DNA from: Myxococcota bacterium
Lineage (GTDB): Bacteria > Myxococcota > Polyangia > GCA-2747355 > JAKLHH01
Assembly: GCA_022710245.1 (NCBI GenBank)
Contig: JAKLHH010000284.1
Span: 1 to 8,276 of the forward strand
Length of the DNA: 8,276 nt
Direction of reading: 5' to 3'
The notes below the pieces were generated by a model that searched no databases, had not been told where the DNA came from, and was given only the letters and a program-made list of their open reading frames with translations. This document shows, in pieces, positions 6,101 through 8,276 of this stretch. The position numbers and the translations under genes were made by a program. The first letter of the stretch is position 1, and each line of letters opens with the position of its first letter.

Positions 6101-8062
6101 CAGCCCTTCTTCGTCGACCTCGAGCTCCCCCCGACGCTGACCGCCGGGGATCAGCTGCACCTGCCGGTCACCATCTACAACTACCTGAAGACGCCGCAGC
6201 GGGTGCGACTGCGCCTCGAGGCGGGGAGCGGCCTCCTCGCCCAGGGCCCCACCGCGCGCGAGGTCACCGTACCGCCCGCGCAGGTGGTGGTGCAGCACTT
6301 CCCCGTCCTCGCCCGCGGCCTCGGTGAGCAGGCCCTCACGATCCACGCCGAGGCGACCTCCCGGGCGGGCGAGCGGGTGGCCGACGCCGTGCTGCGCCGC
6401 ACGCGCGTCGAGCCAGACGGCCGCGAGCGGGCGATCTCGCGGGCAGGGGCGATCGGCCGCGGGGTGAGCCAGGAGCTCACCATCCCGCGGAGCGCGATCG
6501 CGGGCACCGCCAGCGTCACCCTCGCGATCCAGCCGGGGCCGCTCAGCGCGACCCTCGACGGGCTCGAGGGGATGCTGCAGATGCCCGATGGCTGCTTCGA
6601 GCAGACCTCCTCCACGCTCTACCCGAACGCGCTGATCCTCGACTACCTGCGCCGCACGGGTGGCGCCACGACGGCCCTGGAGGCGCGGGCCCGCCGCTAC
6701 ATCGCCGCCGGCTACCAGCGGCTCCTCACCTTCGAGGTGAGCGGCGGCGGCTTCTCCTGGTTCGGTCACGCACCGGCCAACCAGGTGCTGACCGCCTACG
6801 GCCTCCTCGAGCTCGCCGACCTCGCGCGGGTCCATCCGATCGACCCGCAGCTCGTCGCGCGCACCCAGCGCTGGCTCGCCGCGCGGCAGACCGCCGAGGG
6901 GAGCTGGGCGCCCGATGCGCAGTACTACCTCGACGGCGTCGTCAACCACCTCACGCGGGACCGGCTGCGGATCACCGCCTATATCGCGCAGGCGCTCGCG
7001 CGCGGCGGCTACCAGGGCCCGGCGCTGAAGCGGGCGCTCGCCTACCTCCGCGCGCACGCCGCGGAGGCGCGCGACCCCTACACCCTCGCGCTGCTGGCGA
7101 ACCTCCTCGGCGCCGTCCGCGGCGCCGACGCGCTGCTGGCGGCGACCCTCGACCGCCTCTGGCAATTGCGGGTCCTCGCGGCCTCCGGCCGCTCCGGGAT
7201 GAGACCGCCGCAATTCGGGCGCGAGGCTGGAGGCGTCAGCTTCCCCCCTCCAGCGGCGACGCTGACCCACGGCGCCGGTCGCAGCGGCGAGATCGAGACG
7301 ATCGCCCTCGCCGCGCTGGCCCTCGCCGGTCGCGGCGAGCGGCTGCACCAGACGCGCCCCCTGATCGAGACGCTGGTCGCGGCCAAGGACAGCCGCGGCG
7401 CCTGGCACTCGACGCAGGCCACCATCCTCTCGCTGCGCGCGATCCTCGCCCACCAGCGCACGGCGCAGCCCCCCCGCGGCACGCTGGAGGTGCTCGTCGA
7501 CGGACGGCCTCAGCAGCGGCTGCGCCTCGACGGCGTCGATCGCGTCCACCACCTGGCCCTCGCCGAGGCGGCCGCGACCGGCGAGCACCGGGTCACGCTG
7601 CGCTTCGCCGGCCGCGGCGCGGCCCAGTACCAGCTCGTGGCCCGCTACTGGGAGCCGCGCTCGGGCGAGCAGCCCGCCGGAGCGCTCGCCATCTCCACCG
7701 CGCTCGACCGGGCGCGACTGCGCACCGGGCAGGCCGCGACCCTGGCGGTGCAGATCGCCAACCGGAGCCAGCGCGCGATCCCGATGCCGCTCGTCAGCGT
7801 CGGCCTGCCGCCTGGCCTCGAGCTCGACCCCGAAGCCCTCGGCGCCCTCGTCCGCGCTCGCCAGATCGAGAAGGCCCAGCACCGCGGCGACCACGCGGTG
7901 CTCTACCTCGGCGAGCTCCCCGCGCGCCGCACGCTGCGCTTCACGCTGCGGCTCGACGCCCGGTTCCCTCTGCGGGTGCAGGCGCGCCCGTCGAGCGTCT
8001 ACGAGTACTACCAGCCCGAGCACCGCGCCGAGAGCCGGCCGCTCCGGGTCGAGGTGCTCTGA
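3152..8062 (+). CDS. Secreted alpha-2-macroglobulin family protein with active thioester
   Basis: This is a 1,636-residue protease trap. On bait cleavage, the thioester would bond covalently to the protease. Residues 1-27 are a Sec signal (hydrophobic 11-24, cleavage near DAA); there is no lipobox, so it is secreted, unlike lipoprotein YfhM of E. coli. MG1 covers about 36-135 and MG2 about 141-235 (SDKALYQPGQ). MG3-MG4 follow from 240 (KRYQLPRF), and the bait-region-type domain runs from about 553 to 610. An unusual insert spans about 625-870, followed by a Gly/Ser-rich stretch at 874-923. The A2M domain covers about 928-1015, and an MG domain contains the TIYNYL motif. The thioester domain is about 1120-1420 with GCFEQ at 1147-1151 (Cys1148, Gln1151). 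The C-terminal domain, about 1524-1636, includes VYEYYQP and resembles animal receptor-binding domains. Paired cysteines (290/299, 325/331, 430/457) fit extracytoplasmic disulfides. Length is close to YfhM (about 1,650). The often-linked pbpC gene is absent; a lipoprotein gene follows. Confidence 0.93.
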   Translation: MTIHGRAAARALVLCALAWLPLSLDAAPAPLPARAATGIYLLGPVELVPGTQAAYRVAVHWASSPTRSGPLPGATVTLSLRSRGQHVQLTSQRCDGSGEAGLRFTVPRLRPGRYRLEARARSRLGEGIEREEVTLVPGGRVLLTSDKALYQPGQVIHLRALAMRSLDGRPLAGRPLRFSVLDPRGTRVFLETRTTSPFGIASTDFTLADEVNLGAYRLEAAVLGDGDDGASSRSVEVKRYQLPRFEVSVTLERRFYRPGEELRGTASARYTFGKPVARGTVALEVKPELCYRLSESWRCVKETHALRAVTDERGEAPFSLRLPRCRAHSACTDGEVRVEARVTTEAGHSARGLASAPLGQLSLRLALAVAGGELVPGAPTQVHVIAAGYDGVPARGARAELRGEGVRQTGVTDALGSATFQVVAGTRGSCRQWRRQGMELTASVVDRLGNARELRRCVPIASEAVQVTPSPALVPRGGSLAVEVHAPGARDGERAYLDLLRDAQTLLSLAQPMRAGVARFLVRPDRRLSGLVALRGYRVLSQGARVSAVRAAYLEPPEQLEVSARLERDEHRPGETARVSLQVRERGSGKPVQAALGLHALDVAVLALAEHAPEDAEVFFALADHARGPARGLEGAPGGRGLASWLAEPTAPHRQRAAELLLTALTPPSGAVWETSPWSARAERWKEQAERLAEAARSAVGQLDVGQRTSSGWDFHPQLVPRLIAAGRVPASLRVDPFAREVRAEHLRAEGHELSFATLAEEAAPANLERLYELLRENERRLGLVHEGVGRRWQGPRPLIIPRDILARLRRLPQGRRLAPFDPWGQAYRVRRDAKRFFYDGELLTRYEVFSVGPDGKAGTDDDVRPVGDWIEVGGTGLGRGSVGYGSGMGSLYGRSASAPSVVMGRAAAHGSRLPGGPQREPVLLRSRFPETLLWRPELITDRQGRASLEVPLADSITTWRIFASASSRDGLHGRTSLDLRVFQPFFVDLELPPTLTAGDQLHLPVTIYNYLKTPQRVRLRLEAGSGLLAQGPTAREVTVPPAQVVVQHFPVLARGLGEQALTIHAEATSRAGERVADAVLRRTRVEPDGRERAISRAGAIGRGVSQELTIPRSAIAGTASVTLAIQPGPLSATLDGLEGMLQMPDGCFEQTSSTLYPNALILDYLRRTGGATTALEARARRYIAAGYQRLLTFEVSGGGFSWFGHAPANQVLTAYGLLELADLARVHPIDPQLVARTQRWLAARQTAEGSWAPDAQYYLDGVVNHLTRDRLRITAYIAQALARGGYQGPALKRALAYLRAHAAEARDPYTLALLANLLGAVRGADALLAATLDRLWQLRVLAASGRSGMRPPQFGREAGGVSFPPPAATLTHGAGRSGEIETIALAALALAGRGERLHQTRPLIETLVAAKDSRGAWHSTQATILSLRAILAHQRTAQPPRGTLEVLVDGRPQQRLRLDGVDRVHHLALAEAAATGEHRVTLRFAGRGAAQYQLVARYWEPRSGEQPAGALAISTALDRARLRTGQAATLAVQIANRSQRAIPMPLVSVGLPPGLELDPEALGALVRARQIEKAQHRGDHAVLYLGELPARRTLRFTLRLDARFPLRVQARPSSVYEYYQPEHRAESRPLRVEVL
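5612..5743 (+). other. GspG-like module inside the macroglobulin
   Basis: Residues 822-864 run from DPWGQAY to GPDGKAGTDDDV with YEVFSVG in between. This order (DPWG-x-Y, a strand, then S-x-GPDGxxGTxDD) is the signature of the C-terminal half of type II secretion major pseudopilins such as GspG, where the Asp-rich loop binds calcium. No pilin-type N-terminal helix or prepilin cleavage site is present, so this is a module or a convergent calcium loop within the larger protein. Confidence 0.6.
5771..5920 (+). other. Gly/Ser-rich segment, candidate bait region
   Basis: Residues 874-923 are rich in Gly, Ser and Ala with scattered Arg and short aromatic positions, and have no predicted fold. They lie directly between the GspG-like module and the conserved A2M domain, where the protease-sensitive bait lies in family members. 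The role is inferred from position and composition. Confidence 0.45.
6590..6604 (+). other. Thioester motif codons (GCFEQ)
   Basis: Codons for Gly-Cys-Phe-Glu-Gln. In macroglobulins and complement C3/C4 the Cys and Gln side chains of CxEQ form the internal thioester. Both are intact here, so the protein should be reactive, unlike thioester-less bacterial paralogues such as MagD. Confidence 0.9.
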
Positions 8063-8085
8063 GCCTACCTTCGCCGTCTCGCGTC

Positions 8086-8103
8086 CGGATCTGCTACGAT
8101 CCG
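8086..8103 (+). promoter_or_regulatory. Hairpin and extended -10-like element before the lipoprotein gene
   Basis: CGGATC (8086-8091) and GATCCG (8098-8103) form a perfect 6-bp inverted repeat with a 6-base loop, ending within the AGGAG that abuts the next ATG. The same segment contains TG-C-TACGAT (8092-8100), an extended -10-like sequence. A transcript from it would start close to the ATG at 8109. No good -35 is seen. Whether it acts as a promoter, as an RNA fold or not at all cannot be settled from sequence. Confidence 0.35.
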
Positions 8104-8108
8104 AGGAG

Positions 8109-8276
8109 ATGATCCGACGCCTGCTCCCGCTCGGCCTGCTCTGGCTCGGGGCCTGCAACTGGCTGCTCCCGTTTCAGGCCAGTGATGGCTCGGTCTTCCA
8201 CCGCGAAGAGGCGGCGCTGGCCGAGAGGACGCAGCGGGTCGAGCACGAGGTCGGAGATCTCCCTCTCGAGGCGAAG
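8109..8276 (+). CDS. Lipoprotein, N-terminal part only (runs off the window)
   Basis: The first 56 codons of a gene cut by the right edge. The product begins with two Arg, a Leu-rich core and a lipobox LGAC with lipidated Cys16. The residue after it is Asn, not Asp, so outer-membrane sorting is likely if enterobacterial rules apply. Residues 33-56 are charged and probably helical. The gene lies 46 bases after the macroglobulin stop in the same direction, so co-transcription is likely and it may encode a membrane-anchored partner. The ATG directly abuts AGGAG (no spacing), which is poor for normal initiation; no other ATG or GTG in frame would retain the signal peptide. The visible part is too short to name a family. 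Confidence 0.75.
   Translation, partial: MIRRLLPLGLLWLGACNWLLPFQASDGSVFHREEAALAERTQRVEHEVGDLPLEAK

Noticed and set aside
2498..8158. A 1,886-codon open frame on the minus strand
   Set aside because: It lies antisense to the macroglobulin gene and is open because high-GC coding DNA rarely holds stop triplets in that register. Its product is low-complexity (Arg, Gly, Ala, Glu, Leu, His) with no recognisable domain, while the plus strand has clear family motifs.

Overview
The window is 8,276 bases of very GC-rich DNA. Almost every real codon ends in G or C, and the GC is high enough to keep a 5.6-kb antisense frame open. The protein content suggests a Gram-negative bacterium of the Myxococcota or wider deltaproteobacterial type: an RND efflux pump, two lipoproteins with lipoboxes, and a secreted thioester-type alpha-2-macroglobulin. 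This assignment is an inference from composition and gene families; no taxonomic marker gene is present.

Layout, left to right. (1) Bases 1-1878 (+) are the 3' part of an RND multidrug-efflux permease of the MdtB/MdtC (MuxB/MuxC) type, cut by the window edge. (2) Bases 1942-2559 (+) encode a small lipoprotein with a Pro/Ala-rich linker and a six-cysteine C-terminal domain of unknown function. (3) Bases 2584-2811 (-) encode a 75-residue MerR/excisionase-like helix-turn-helix protein, convergent with the lipoprotein gene. It has its own recognisable promoter. A palindrome, AGACA-N2-TGTCT, lies in the promoter spacer, and a second copy lies just past the gene's stop codon. (4) Bases 2812-3151 are a gene-poor region holding that promoter, two overlapping hairpins and a stretch that looks like a decayed coding sequence. 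(5) Bases 3152-8062 (+) encode a 1,636-residue secreted alpha-2-macroglobulin with an intact CxEQ thioester. Its central bait-like region carries an insertion resembling the calcium-loop end of type II secretion pseudopilins (GspG). (6) From 8109 (+) to the right edge is the start of a second lipoprotein gene, 46 bases after the macroglobulin.

How the parts may fit together. The macroglobulin is predicted to trap or tag proteases in the periplasm or outside the cell. The closely following lipoprotein gene may be a co-transcribed, membrane-anchored partner. The small HTH protein probably regulates its own promoter, and its two-site arrangement is the clearest unexplained regulatory signal here. 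The efflux pump looks like the end of a separate unit. The most notable items are the paired palindromes around the HTH gene and the GspG-like module inside the macroglobulin.
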